DNA from: Dasypus novemcinctus
Taxonomy: Eukaryota; Chordata; Mammalia; Cingulata; Dasypodidae
Reading direction: 5' to 3'
Length of the DNA stretch: 64,000 nucleotides
Assembly (NCBI RefSeq): GCF_030445035.2
Contig: NC_080680.1
Location: 49,675,212 to 49,739,211 of the forward strand
Shown: one piece after another, positions 45,808-57,347 of the stretch
Layout of the letters: each line of letters starts with the position of its first letter
Position numbering within the stretch: the first letter of the stretch is position 1
The notes under the pieces: model-generated
The model's database searches: none
Seen by the model: only the letters and a program-made list of their open reading frames with translations
What the model was told of the DNA's origin: nothing
Made by a program: the position numbers and the translations under genes

Positions 45808-48800
45808 ACTTTATATAGGGATGGTAACCTGGATCCATTTGGATATTAAAAGCAATATGACTGGGTAGACACACAAAGATCTCTCTGGTAACATATAGAT
45901 ATACATATACTTATATATTCTAACAGAAGTATATCTCTGAATGATGGTGGGAAGTACATTTTCTGAAGACAAATATGGAAGCAGGATCTGAGTTTTGTTA
46001 TTTTTAAGGATAAGTAAATGGACTAAAAATTGATTTTAAACTTTGTCCAACATCACACATACAATGTGACTGACTAGCCTTAAGTTAGCCCCCAATTTTC
46101 CAGTTCTTAAGTGCCTACCCTATCATTACACTGGGGATATTTGTGTGTGTGTGTGTGTGTGTGCTTTCTTTTGTTTTGCTTGATGGAAATTAACTTGAAA
46201 CTGCAAAGAGTAGAACAAGCATGGTTAAGGAATATTTGAAGTCTAAAGAAAATTAAATGTAGGAGAGCACCTGGGTTCTTTAAATTAACATAGTTCTTTA
46301 GAGCCAGAAAAATTACATATCAGGGTCCTGAAAGTTCTTGCAGATGTAAATGCAGAATTGCAGTCTTGGGTAAGTCTGGATGACCAACAATTATTCAAAA
46401 TGGGGAAATAAAAAAATAAGATTATGGGAAGTGAAAAAACTAACAGACTCCCAAGAACTCTTATGCTGTACAATCTTCCAGTTAAACTGACAGGTTTCAT
46501 TAGCTGGCTATTTTCACTTCTCAAATTAATACAATAATCCAACTATACTAGGCTAAGAGAGTGTTGTAGAACCAGACAAAGAAAGATCCTAGTATGCCGT
46601 TTTAAGAACATGAGAGAGAATTGGAGAGGTGAGCTGAAACTAGCCTGAAAATAAAACATTGGCTGTAAATAATTAAATAAGTGTTTTCACATATGGAGAG
46701 AGGCTATGGGTATGTTCTCCTTATTCTTCCTAAGACTGAATCTTAGGAATAGGTTTAAATTCGCGTTGAAATTGATGGGAAGATGCAGAGGATGAGTATT
46801 GCTAACCATTAAAATATGTGAATATGTAAACGTATCCTCTAAATATATTTGAAAAGATAAAATTTCATTTACTTAGGATTCCAGTGAAGTTCTACATTTT
46901 CCAGGAAGATATTTTCCTGACTTTCATAGACCAAATTTATTTAATCTTTTTCTAAATTTCTATTGCCCTTAGAAACAATAGTTCACAGGTTAGCCCATAA
47001 TTAAATTCTGATTGTGTCAACTATGTGCAAAAACCAGGTTAGTTACTGCAGGATATATAGATATGAAAGCTAATTGGGTTGTCATTTTCTTGAGGTTATT
47101 TGTGGAAGACTTCATTGTCTTGAAAGATTAGAGTTTAGGAGACAGAGAAGAAATTCCAGTTAGAATTTAAGATTTCCAACTAAGGAGACAGGAGGTAAAT
47201 TGGACTAGACTATAGAGTTCAAGGTGGGAAGAGGTAGGAAATGAAGTTGCAACTGTAGATGGGGGCCAGATTGTGTGATGTGCTGAGAAGTGTCCAGTGG
47301 TTTTCAAGCCTGGTCAAATAATGGAATAATTAGCATTAAGATCTGAAGGTGATTCTGATGCAACCATTGCATGATCTAACTCTGGGATCATTGCATGGAT
47401 AAGAGGAAGTCACTACAATTTTAAGAAGGAATAAAAGGAGTTTTACAATGAGAATCTTTTATGTACCAATTACAGCATTATATGTTTAATCTTTACAACA
47501 GGATTAACTGAGAAGACAAATATTTCATTTTTTAAAGATGAAACTGTACAGTTTAAGTAATTAGTTGTCTTAACTCCCCACACTTAGCAAACAGGAGAGC
47601 CAAGATTTCAACCAAGTATTTCTGATTCTAAAAACCCTTGCTCTCTCCACTACCACATACTAATATGAAGTTAGTTTTTAAAATCACTCTATAGCCAATG
47701 GAAAGATGGATCACAGTGGTGAGAGACAGGAGTCAGATAAAATGGACAGGAAGCTCCTTGTGATAGTCTGGTTCAAGAATGATGAAGACTTGCATCAACA
47801 GTGGGCAGCTACTTAAATTCATTGCTCTCAAGTCCTATGGACTCTCATAGCTATGTGAGTTGCCTGCAGACCCTTTCCAAATTCAAGAATTTGGTAATCC
47901 AAGTTCTTTTGGTTATTTGAGCAATTGATTTTAAAATTGGAAAGTTTAAAAGTGAATATTTGAGACCTCATGATCTGTAAGATATTATTTGAGGAAAAGG
48001 GAATAAAGGAACAATCCGTGGGGGCTCTTATGCTAACCTCCAAAAACCACCATTATGGTTCTACTCTGAGCTGTGCAACAGGTTTAAATCATTAAACTCA
48101 ATTCAGCTAAAGGATATATCAGAGGCAATGAATTAGAAAGCCAAAGTAGAATGTGTCACTAGTTAAACTGTTTATGTTTATTTGTTTGAAATATGAAAAC
48201 CATTCATTTCCCATGAGTGGCAAGATTTGCCTGTAGGTAACAGCAGGCAGTGGGTGTTTCAGCAGCAGTTAAATTCTGTTTAAAAAATTAACTGGAAAAG
48301 GGAAAGATGGACTTCATTAAAAACCAGAGAGGAGAATGAAAGTACAGATTTAATGGAATGTGGAAGAGTACGAAAGGAAGAAAAAGTGCTCTGTTTTCAA
48401 CTGTAAAAGAATATGAACTGACTTGGAAATAGGACAGACTTTCACTGATATGAAAAAAAGACTGTACATTTAGAAAATGGATATGCTTATTTAATGTTTA
48501 GGTATCTCTTTTGATAGATTCATTTTATAGAATTGATGTTGCTTTATTTCCCCAAGTTCAGGAGACTGTTATTGTAATATTGATTTTTAGTATTCTGATA
48601 ATTTATTATACTGAGTTATTTTAAAGTAACTAAATACTGAAACTTGTGTTGATGTAATATCATTTAGAATTTGAAAAATCTGAAATTTCATTTATTTGTG
48701 TCTTGATATGTACCTGGAGATGATCATTTTCAAATTAAAATATACTCAAAGTTTTCTGACTACATCTCTCCCTTGTTTAAAACCTACCAAGGGGTAGTCT

Positions 48801-48925
48801 TATTCTTATAACTTCTATTTCCTAGGTTGCTAATGAGGCTGAGCTCTTTCTCTCATGTCTGTTAGTCATGGTTGCTTCATGTGTGTTTGCCAAGAATCAC
48901 TTTGGGCTTCCATCTCCTATATTGG
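45808..48925. other. Intergenic stretch with a (TG)n repeat and a MIR
   Basis: A (TG)n microsatellite lies at 46143-46163. A recognisable antisense MIR lies at about 47445-47645. The remainder is AT-rich with only incidental ORFs. Confidence 0.65.
47445..47645 (-). mobile_element. MIR SINE, antisense
   Basis: 'atatgtttaatctttacaac', 'tcattttttaaagatgaaac', 'cttagcaaacaggagagcca' and 'agatttcaaccaagtatttc' follow the antisense MIR order. Confidence 0.7.
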
Positions 48926-49508
48926 TGTGACAGGCAGAATTTAAGATGGCCCCCTAGAATCCCAACTCCTGGTGTATACACCTTGTACAGTCTCCTCCCT
49001 TTGAGTGTGGGTGAGAACTGTGACTACGGTGGGATAGACACTCCTTTGATTAGGTTACACGACATGACAAAGCGATGAGATAGTTCCTCTGGTGATTGCC
49101 TCATGTTATATATATTGCTGTCAAATTAGTTTGGAGAGAATGACCTACCTGCTGGATTTGAAGACACAAGCTACCACTTAGTGAGAAGACCACATGAATA
49201 CAACCTGAGGGTAGTCTTTAGAAGCTGTAACCCCCAGCTGACAGCCAGCAAGGAAATAGAAACTTCTATCCTACAACCTCAAGAAGCCAAATTCTACCAA
49301 CAGTCCTCATGAGCTCAGAAGACCACCCTGAGCTTCAGATGAGAACAGCCCCAGCCAACAACCTCATTTTGGTTTGAGGGACCCTGGGCAGAGAATCCAG
49401 TTATGCTATGCCTGGACTCCTGACCTATAGTACTGTGAAAAAATAAATGGGTGTTGTTTTAAAACATCGAGTTTCTGATAATTTGTTGTGCAACAATAGA
49501 AAACAAAT
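48926..49508 (+). mobile_element. MLT1-type (MaLR) solo LTR, near complete
   Basis: Starts 'tgtgacaggcagaatttaag', then 'atggccccctagaatcccaa', 'gtgtatacaccttgtacagt', 'ctgacagccagcaaggaaat' and 'cagatgagaacagccccagc'. It ends 'aaataaatgggtgttgtttt' ... 'caacaatagaaaacaaatac'. This is full sense order of an MLT1 LTR with no internal sequence. Confidence 0.92.
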
Positions 49509-49764
49509 ACAATTTGTGTCCTCTTAAAATGCGAAGAGTGCTGTGGTGATGGAATATTACAGAACACGGGAGAATGCTGTGGTTGGTGGATTAAGAGAAG
49601 GCCTGGGAATAAAAGAGGAAGGAGATTCCCAGACCCAATTCCAAGCTCTTCAGCTAGAGTTCAACTACCTTTCTTCACTCATAGCTGGGTTCCCTCCTCT
49701 TTATTCCCTTAATTTTCCTTCAGGGGAAATCTATCTGAGCTTGACTATTTCTTACTTCAAATAA

Positions 49765-50190
49765 GGCTTTAGATTACATATATGTTACATAAAAAATATA
49801 GGGGATTCCTATATACCCCACTTCCTCCCCCTCACACACTTTGCCCCATTAACATCATCTTTCATTAGTATGGTACATTGGTTACTCATGAACACTTAAT
49901 GAAGCATTTCTACTCACTAAGGCCTATAGTTTACATTATAGTTTATACTTTGCACCATACAATTTTATAGGTTTTGACAAAATGTATAATGGCCTCTGTC
50001 TGTCATTGCAATGTCATACAGGACAATTTCAAGGTCCCCAAAATGTCCCCATGTTTTACTTATTCTTCCCTCTCCCTTGCTTAGAACCTCTCATGACCAC
50101 TGCCTTTATATCAATTATTCTTGGAGTGGTGTTAGATTCTGGTTCTCACCCAGGTCACTTCTGCCACATCTAAGGGCTTTACTTTTTTTA
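49765..50190 (-). mobile_element. L1 3' UTR fragment, antisense
   Basis: 'gttacataaaaaatataggg', 'gattcctatataccccactt', 'ttagtatggtacattggtta' and 'tttttcctctccctt'-type words parallel the antisense L1 3' UTR at 6484-7190. Identification is by within-window similarity. Confidence 0.55.
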
Positions 50191-50869
50191 AAAATGTGAC
50201 ATTATTATGCATTTGAAATTAGTCTACTTGGTTAAATAATCTTATCTGTTGAACATTCTGTTTTTTCCACACACACCCAGATATGATTTGCATATCATAT
50301 TACATGAAATAAATAACAATCTAGCATTGTCTTTTTGGTTTCAATATTGTAGTCTCTAGTGGCATCTACTAAGCCATCTTCTTACCACTAGAGAACAGAA
50401 AGGCCTATTGTCTTTTCTTTCAGTTCATTTATTCAATAAACAATTCTTTAGTACTTACTATACCACTCTAGACGCAATAGAGGGATGTAAAAGTGAGTAA
50501 GAAAATAGAGTCTGACAAAGACGGCCTAGTAGGAAGATAACTGCATTGACCCTATTCAATGATCTTTCCTTTGCCAGATTTAGTAGAATATCTTCCCAGG
50601 CCAGTAGCTCTAAACTATATTTTAGAGTAAGCACAGGGTTCTAAATTTAAATCTTTCACTAAATAGAAGCTTGAGCTCTGGCATATGACCTGATTTCTCT
50701 TTGTTACAGTTTCTCCTATAAAATGAGGATGGTGGACAGTCTCAAAGCATTTGTCTTAAACTTGTTAGTGTTGGACCAAACTGACAGAGATAACCTAGGA
50801 GACAGGGCATAGAACTAAGGCAGAGCTCTGACAGAGCTTCATGAAGAGTAGAACTGCAGTGATAATGTT

Positions 50870-51520
50870 GTTTCATTAATATTTGATGAAATATAAATTA
50901 AAATCATTTTATGCCTATTGGATTCTGAAAAAGAAAAAAGTCGATTACATCCAAAGTTGGAGATATGTTGGGAACAAGCAAGCAAGCTTAACTATAATGG
51001 ACAGAAGGGCAATTTTACAGTATGTATCAAAATTTTAACTGTGTATACCCTTTGACTCATCAATTCCACTTCTAGAAATTCATTTTATAGTAATACTCTA
51101 ACAAGTACTCAGGTATAATTTACAAGAATATTTACGTAGTATTGGTTGTAATAGCTCCCAAACTAGAAGCAACCTGAATGTCTATTAATAAGAGGTTGGC
51201 TAAAAAAGTATAGTACACTAATGTAGAAGAATATTATACTGTTATTTGAAAGATTAAAGTAGATCTATCTATCTATATATAGACATGGAAAGGTGTCTAT
51301 GAAATATCATTTACTGAAAAAAGCAAGTTGCAGAACCTACAATTCTATTTCTCTAAAATCTATATATGTATATAATATAAATTATAGGGTGTTAGTATAT
51401 ACAAAATCTCTATATAATTATATACAATTTTGTAGATGTTTCTTTGTAGAAGAATCTAGAAGAATACACACTAAGTTGCTAATAGTATTCACTTTCCAGG
51501 AGTAGAATACAGGTAAGAGT
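50870..51520 (+). pseudogene. Ancient L1 ORF2 3' end
   Basis: 'cagaagggcaattttacagt', 'cccaaactagaagcaacctg', 'aatgtctattaataagaggt', 'agaatattatactgttattt' and 'ctgaaaaaagcaagttgcag' are the C-terminal ORF2 and early 3' UTR of old mammalian L1M-type elements. Very diverged. Confidence 0.75.
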
Positions 51521-52139
51521 ATAGACTTCCTCTTTTTGTCATACAGAAGATCAAGAAAGAGTTCAGAACCTGGACACTAACAAGAAAGGCCAAAGTTAAG
51601 GACAGCTCTCTGGAGCATGGTCAATCAGCATGTGTCAGACCTAAAAAAAATGAGGAGAAGCTGGCCCTGAGGTTATTTTTCCCTTAACTCAAGTTTTCTG
51701 CAAGGGGCCTTGATTAACAAATATTCAGATGTTCCCTAGTGAGCCCCTCCACCAAGATTAACTGTATTTTAGGCTGTGTGGATGGGAACATAGAGACCAG
51801 AGTAAGGAACGGAGTCCTTGGCCATTGTGGGCACCATCTGTAAAACCTCTGTGAGGAAGGTGGTTTATATTTAAAAAGCATGAAATGTATTCAGAGAAAT
51901 GTGACTGGATAGGGAAAGTGTTGCGTTTTAAAATGCTAAAAGGGTGGAAGAAATAAGTTCACATTGGACTTTTATTAAGGTTCAGAGCAGACAGCTAAAG
52001 ATAAGGTGTTTCCCTGGGAGTTTTGATGCTTAATTAATCGCAGAAGTAGGGATAGTTATTATCTCCTATTACTTTAGGTGCACTTGTAAGTGCTCAAAAA
52101 ATGGTAACCATAGTAATCTTTGAACAATTAACATGTGTC

Positions 52140-52305
52140 AGCACTATGGAAACACTTCTTTATTGTTTTATTTATCCTCACAAAACCTGAGCTTGACGTC
52201 ATATTGGCCACTTTAAAGGTGAGGAAATTTAGGCTTAAATAATTTGCTCAAAACTAGAAAAGGGCAGAGTTGAGACTCAGTCCAGGCTCTTAAGTTACTA
52301 TGCTG
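52140..52305 (-). mobile_element. MIR SINE, antisense
   Basis: 'ttatttatcctcacaaaacc', 'cactttaaaggtgaggaaat', 'taatttgctcaaaactagaa' and 'agagttgagactcagtccag' follow the antisense MIR order. Confidence 0.75.
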
Positions 52306-53149
52306 TAATGATTGTTTGTTTGTTCCTTTCACCTTTCATTTTAGAAAGTAGTTTCCCAAATCATTTTAACCACAGAGCATTATCAGTGAGTGGTAAGGAA
52401 CAGAAGATGCAATAAAGACTACTTATTTATTTTTAGAAGATGCTAATCTGGGTGGAGCTGTTTAATGAAAATATAATCAAGCATAATCTCTATTCAAAGG
52501 TGGCAATAAAGACATTTTCTTTCATCAGTGTTTATCAGTATCTTTTTCAGTATAGGTGGACTCTGATTCCATTTTAATAAAATGTGTTTATAAATCTCTA
52601 AAAATCTGTTTTACACATGTGCTCAGTTTTCTTTTAAGTAAAGGACATTGTTGTAACGGCAAAATTTTATATACTCTGCTTCTTCTTGAGAGGGAGAGGA
52701 ATGGGGAAGCTGTTTCAAATATATTTCTACACCTTGGTGGAAGGTTGTTTTTAAAGTGTGCCAAATATATAGTTATGACAAAACAACACTTCCAGAAAGG
52801 GAATTTTTATTTCCCTTAAAAAAATAAAGGTTCTGAGAAAAGAAAAGGTTCAACTCTAACTATAAATCTTTTCCCATGGGAATTTAATCAATTTAAAGGC
52901 CCCTTTTAGAAAGAAAAACCCCATTTCATTGGTGGTAACAGTGGGAGCCACTAAACTTCTTGAACTCCTGTCTCTCAACTCTATCCATAAGCAGGGAAAA
53001 GAAGAACATGATGATGAGAATTAAGAGCTACAAAGGGTAAAAAAATTATTTTGTCTTTCTTGGGAAGGTTGTAGAGGAACCACAGTTAGATTTGGAAATC
53101 ATGGTATTCTTATCTTCTCTAAGCTAGGAACTTTTGAATTTTACAAAAG

Positions 53150-53620
53150 CTATCAAGGGAAATGGGATTGAATCATGCCCCCTACAAAAGACATAGTCAA
53201 GTCTTATTCAGCATTCTTATTGGTGTGAATTCATTTGTAAATAGGACTTTGAAGATGTTTTTATTAGTAAAGGTGTGGACTAATTTGGAGAATTGCATCT
53301 TCAAAGATCCTATTTAGATGAGGCTAAATTGAATTAGCATGGGCCTTAATCTATATGGACCTGGCAGAGGAAATTTTAACAGTCAGTTAAAGTAAGCCAG
53401 GTGAAGAGAATGAAGTTAGAGAGAAAGAGAGCTCACCATGAGAGGAGGATTGCTGGGAAGCAGCAGCAGAACACAACAAATTTCGGAGAAAGTATGACCT
53501 TGACAACACCTTGATTTTGAACTTTTAGCTCGCAAAATCTTGAGACAATAAATCCCTGTTATTTAACCCAACCTGTTGTGTGGTTTTTGTCATAGCAGCC
53601 TTGGTAAACTAAGACACCTA
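53150..53620 (+). mobile_element. MaLR-like LTR
   Basis: 'gggattgaatcatgccccct', 'gaattcatttgtaaatagga', 'atcctatttagatgaggcta' and 'accttgacaacaccttgatt', with the end 'gacaataaatccctgttatt' ... 'gtgtggtttttgtcatagca', give the MaLR order. It is a diverged solo LTR, possibly a lineage-specific subfamily. Confidence 0.6.
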
Positions 53621-54339
53621 GAATTTAGGTAAAGATATTTGAAAAATGGCTTTCTGGCAGAGCATAGCCTCTCTTTGGCTCCCATCTATAGGCTATTCTT
53701 GTAGTTCTGCCACCAGAGGATCTGTGAAGAGTTGAGGGGTTGGTCTAGAAATTGTCATGATACCCAGCTCTATGATTGGACCAAAATATTTTACAAGTTC
53801 ATCTATAAATAAGGACCTAATGGAGACTCTACCATGGCAAAGAGACAACTGAGTTCTGAAGGGACACAATTTGACTGTTTCAAATACTCCAACTCAATTC
53901 TTGTCTTAAGCATCTATTTTATGCTACTAGTTGAGACTTCAAAGACAGATAAGCCATAGACCTTTGCCTTAGGAGCACAAAGCCAAGTAAGAGAAATATT
54001 TCCATAAATGTTTCAATAAAATAAGTGCTAAGATAGGGTTTGTATAAATATCAGTGGTATTTAGATAAGGGAAAAATAAAATCTTGGGGTCCAGTTGGAA
54101 TAAAGTAGTAGACAAAAGCACCAAGAGGTAGTTGTCAAGAATTGTGAACAGTCTGGGGTTTTACCCTACTTTCAAGCTAACACTTAGTCCACTATAGTTT
54201 CAAGAATGCAGGAAGAAAACACAAGACTCCTGGGCCAGAGAAAAATAGTTTCATTGTTCATGGCACTGGAAGCAGCATGAGCTTCATATTGGCATTACTT
54301 CCACCTATAACCGGATTTCCTCTAAGTTCTTGGCTGTGT

Positions 54340-54821
54340 TACATAAAAGAATTTAAAACATGCTGGTTTTGTTAGGCCAGTAGTTTATTAAGGAAATGAG
54401 AGAAGAGAATAGAAATGGGAGAAAATAATAGATCACAGGTTCCCAGGTATACTTGTGGACCAGTCCAGGCAGAGAGAGGAAAAGAGTCAGTTTAACTTCT
54501 GTGCATGCTTTTTAAACCATTAATTATTCCTCCCACTTGCTAATGTTTGGGGAAGGGGTCCCAGTTTTTGCTGTTTTGATTGATTACCCCACCTGTCAAT
54601 TCCCCCAGGGGACCAATGATAAGGCCCCTTGAGAAAATCCAGGATTTGTCCTTGATCCCGGATGATGAAGGAAAATTCTTGCAGGTTCTTTCAGCTGGTT
54701 TCTGGCAGCGTCTTTCTCTCAGAGGATTTCCAGATGGAATTCCATGGCCATGTATTTCATGACCGTGGTTTTCTGCTAGGTTCCAGATTCATCTTTTAAT
54801 TTCCTAAACTAGCCTGCCTCA
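54340..54821 (-). mobile_element. Class I ERV 3' LTR, antisense
   Basis: On the minus strand a polypurine tract (AAAAAGGGG, 54830-54822) precedes TGAGGCAGGCTAG. Further on there is a TATA-like TTTAAAAAGC (near 54515) and AATAAAC (near 54390). Its start resembles the LTR at 22118. The distal (U5) end is uncertain and could extend below 54340. Confidence 0.6.
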
Positions 54822-55760
54822 CCCCTTTTTGCCCAGATACCTGGGGGTGATGCAGAGGGACCAAGGACATGTTGTGCATGAAGTGGGTTTGTGTCACAGC
54901 TGAGGAACCCCACATTTAGGAAAACAAATCTCTTGTAATGGGCTGCAAACAAACCTGCTCAATCCGTGCTCCAGTGGGAGATACTATCTTCGTTATTACA
55001 CTGGATAGCAAACAAGTTTGCCCTTGGCTCCAGGAGGAGAAACTATCTGTCTCTATTTTCCAAGCATCTGTGCTATACAAATGTACTTGAAAAGATAGTC
55101 TGGATCAAAAGCCACCAGTGCCTCTACTTACAAGATATGCAGAAATGTGAGAGATCCATGGAGATCTGTCTTCCAACAATATCCACTTGTTTCCAAAGAA
55201 TACAGGCACTCAGATTAATCCGACAGAGATTGAGATAAAATCTCTTCAATTAATCTCACACAGCATTTAAGACTATTATCAGCAGGACGCAGGCAGTTGG
55301 AAAAGGGGAGCTTTTAGTATCAACTTCGACCTCCCCCCTCCTCTCCCCAGTGACTCAGACAAATTTAGCAAAATAAATCACATACACTATCAGAATCTAA
55401 ATTCAAATTCAGGTGGTATCGGTCACAAGTTTCCGTATGGACATTTAACTTTGCCTGAGGCAAGTAGGATGTATTGTAATTGCACAGACTCCACCCTAGT
55501 TAGCAAATTGAGGCTGACTTGAATGCCTTCCAGGGCCAAACTGGTGTTTCAAATGAACATTTGATGTAGACAAATGAAGTTCTCTTATGACCACACCCAA
55601 GACACTAGTCACTATATTTTTAGGAGGGTGTCCAGTTAATGCCTGACTTCCACACAAGAAGTACAATCCCTGGGTTGCACGTGTCCCTGGAAAGGAAGTG
55701 TTTACAACTGCTGTGGCTGCAAATAGGACCTGCCTCAGTTGGGGGCCCAAGTTGACAGTT
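54822..55760 (-). pseudogene. ERV internal remnant including env surface-subunit-like sequence, antisense
   Basis: Minus-strand translation of 55750-55496 gives an 84-codon open stretch with 'GLYFLCGSQA', which resembles the conserved C-terminal SU region of gammaretrovirus-type Env proteins. It lies upstream (minus sense) of the polypurine tract and LTR, as expected for env. The following TM region is not recognisable and has many stops. No functional product is possible. The extent beyond 55760 is unclear. Confidence 0.5.
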
Positions 55761-56403
55761 CAATGCCTCCAGTGTGGTTTTCTGAATGGGTGGTGGGCCT
55801 TAGGAATCTCCGTTCAGTTTGATTGTGACTAGTCTTTGTATGGGAGGGACTGTCTAAAGCAATCAGGCCAATTTGTCTTGAAATGAAGTCCAACCTGTGT
55901 CATCAGGGAAGGTGGTGTTCATCTAACCCATGGAATGGCCAAGAACCGCTACAGGAATAAGGGTAGGGAAGGCCTCTGGAGGTGTTGCCAGGCATTCTGT
56001 GTGGGAGGCAAAAGACCTGAGGCCATCCCCTACATTTTCTGGTAGAATTCCCAGAAAGATTAAAAACAGTGATCACATTGTTATCAGAATTGTCTGGCAG
56101 GAGATGGAAGTTCCAGCAGTCACCTAATTTTCAGTCACTTGAAGAGTTCAGAGAGAAACACCAGGACATTTTTCTTTATAAGGGAGAATCCAGAGGTGGG
56201 TTCAGAAAGACAAAGATCACTAAGGCCCATCTCTTCCCCACACCTCCCAGAGTCTTAGCCAGGTTTGCTGCTCTTCCCCTACTTCCACAAAACCAGTGTG
56301 CACCAGTCCAGGAGCTATAACTTCACCCTACTTGTACACAGAATTATCATCCAGAAGGGTCAAATACAAGAAGGACAAGGATATTTTTATAAAACTTACA
56401 AGA

Positions 56404-56650
56404 GGGAAGCAGATGTGGTTCAATCGATTGGGCTCTCGTCTACCATATGGGAGGCTGTGGGTTTCCTTCAGGGCCTCCTGGTGAAGGCCCATGCCCAAGG
56501 AGAGCTGGCGCAGCAAGATGATGCAACAAAGGGAGACAAGCAAACACAGAAGAATGCACAGCATATGGACACAGAGAGCAGAGAGAGAGCAAGCGGCAAG
56601 GGGTGGGGATAAATAAATATGATAAATCTTTAAAAACAAAACAAAACGAA
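56404..56650 (+). mobile_element. Short DAS-related SINE
   Basis: Head 'gggaagcagatgtggttcaa' with 'ccatatgggaggctgtgggt' (decayed box B), a short body ('ggagagctggcgcagcaaga'), then 'aaataaatatgataaatctt' and an AAAAC-rich tail. Related to the element at 45507-45723. Candidate TSD AAAACTTA. Confidence 0.8.
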
Positions 56651-56849
56651 AACTTAGCCAGAATTAAGTATGAGTCCACTAAGTCCCTGTGGTATGGAGA
56701 ATAATCGCCTCCTAAAGACATCTGAGTCCTAATCTCCAGAATATGCTACCTTACATGTAAAGCAAAAGCTACTCAATGATGGGTTAATGGCCATGGATTG
56801 CTCACATCTGGTATTGTTGAGTGTTGGAACAGCCTTCTCAAAAAGTGAC

Positions 56850-57062
56850 TTGGGGAGTGTGTGTGGCTCAGGTGGTTGAGCATCTGCTTCCCACATGGGA
56901 GGTCCTGGTTTCAGGTTCTGGTTCCTCCCAGAAAAAACAAACAAACAAGCAAAACAAATGAAAAAACCAACTCGGGGGAGCCTGTGTGGTTCAGTGGTTG
57001 AGGGCTGGTTTCTCACATATGAAGTCCCAGGTTCAATCCCATCCCTGCTACCACAAAAAGAA
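56850..57062 (+). mobile_element. Two head-to-tail tRNA-SINE monomers
   Basis: The first monomer (about 56851-56967) has 'gtgtgtggctcaggtggttg' and 'ctggtttcaggttctggttc', then an AAACAAAC tail. The second (about 56973-57062) has 'gagcctgtgtggttcagtgg' and a clear box B 'aggttcaatccca', then 'ccacaaaaagaaaag'. They lie between one copy of AAAAAGTGAC (56840-56849) and the TRRAP-mariner retrocopy, which ends at the other copy (58395-58404). Confidence 0.75.
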
Positions 57063-57207
57063 AAGTGGGGAGCTGAGGCTGCGGCGGGGCCATCAGAGCA
57101 CAGGGTCGTGGGCCAGGACTGCGGGGGGCCGGCAGCCGAGGTCCAGGTTGGGTGAACTCATGAAACTGATACCATTATCTTAAGAAACAAACTAGCTCAA
57201 AAGAAAA

Positions 57208-57347
57208 ATGACTTTTGTTGCAACACAAGGGGCCACGGTGGTTAACCAAACCACTCTGATGAAAAAATATCTTCAGTTAGTGGCAGCTCTAACTGATCTG
57301 ATGAAACAAAGTTAAAGATGATGCAAGAGGTTAGTGAAAATTTTGAG
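57208..57347 (+). pseudogene. TRRAP: TRRAP N-terminal coding segment within the retrocopy
   Basis: The ATG at 57208 opens 'MTFVATQGATVVNQTTLMKK', a near match to the N-terminus of TRRAP. TRRAP is the giant pseudokinase scaffold of the TIP60/NuA4 and SAGA acetyltransferase complexes. A deletion of about 10 nt after '...AALTD' (near 57297) shifts the frame. The next frame then reads 'DETKLKMMQEVSENFE', which matches TRRAP to Glu50. The preceding 138 bp are CpG-rich and fit a 5' UTR. Only this 5' end of TRRAP is present; the match stops abruptly at 57347, presumably at a splice donor. Confidence 0.88.

Noticed and set aside
55930-56320. Overlapping plus-strand ORFs of 65 and 83 codons
   Set aside because: No domain, no splice context and no homology that I recognise. 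They probably lie in or next to degenerate ERV sequence.
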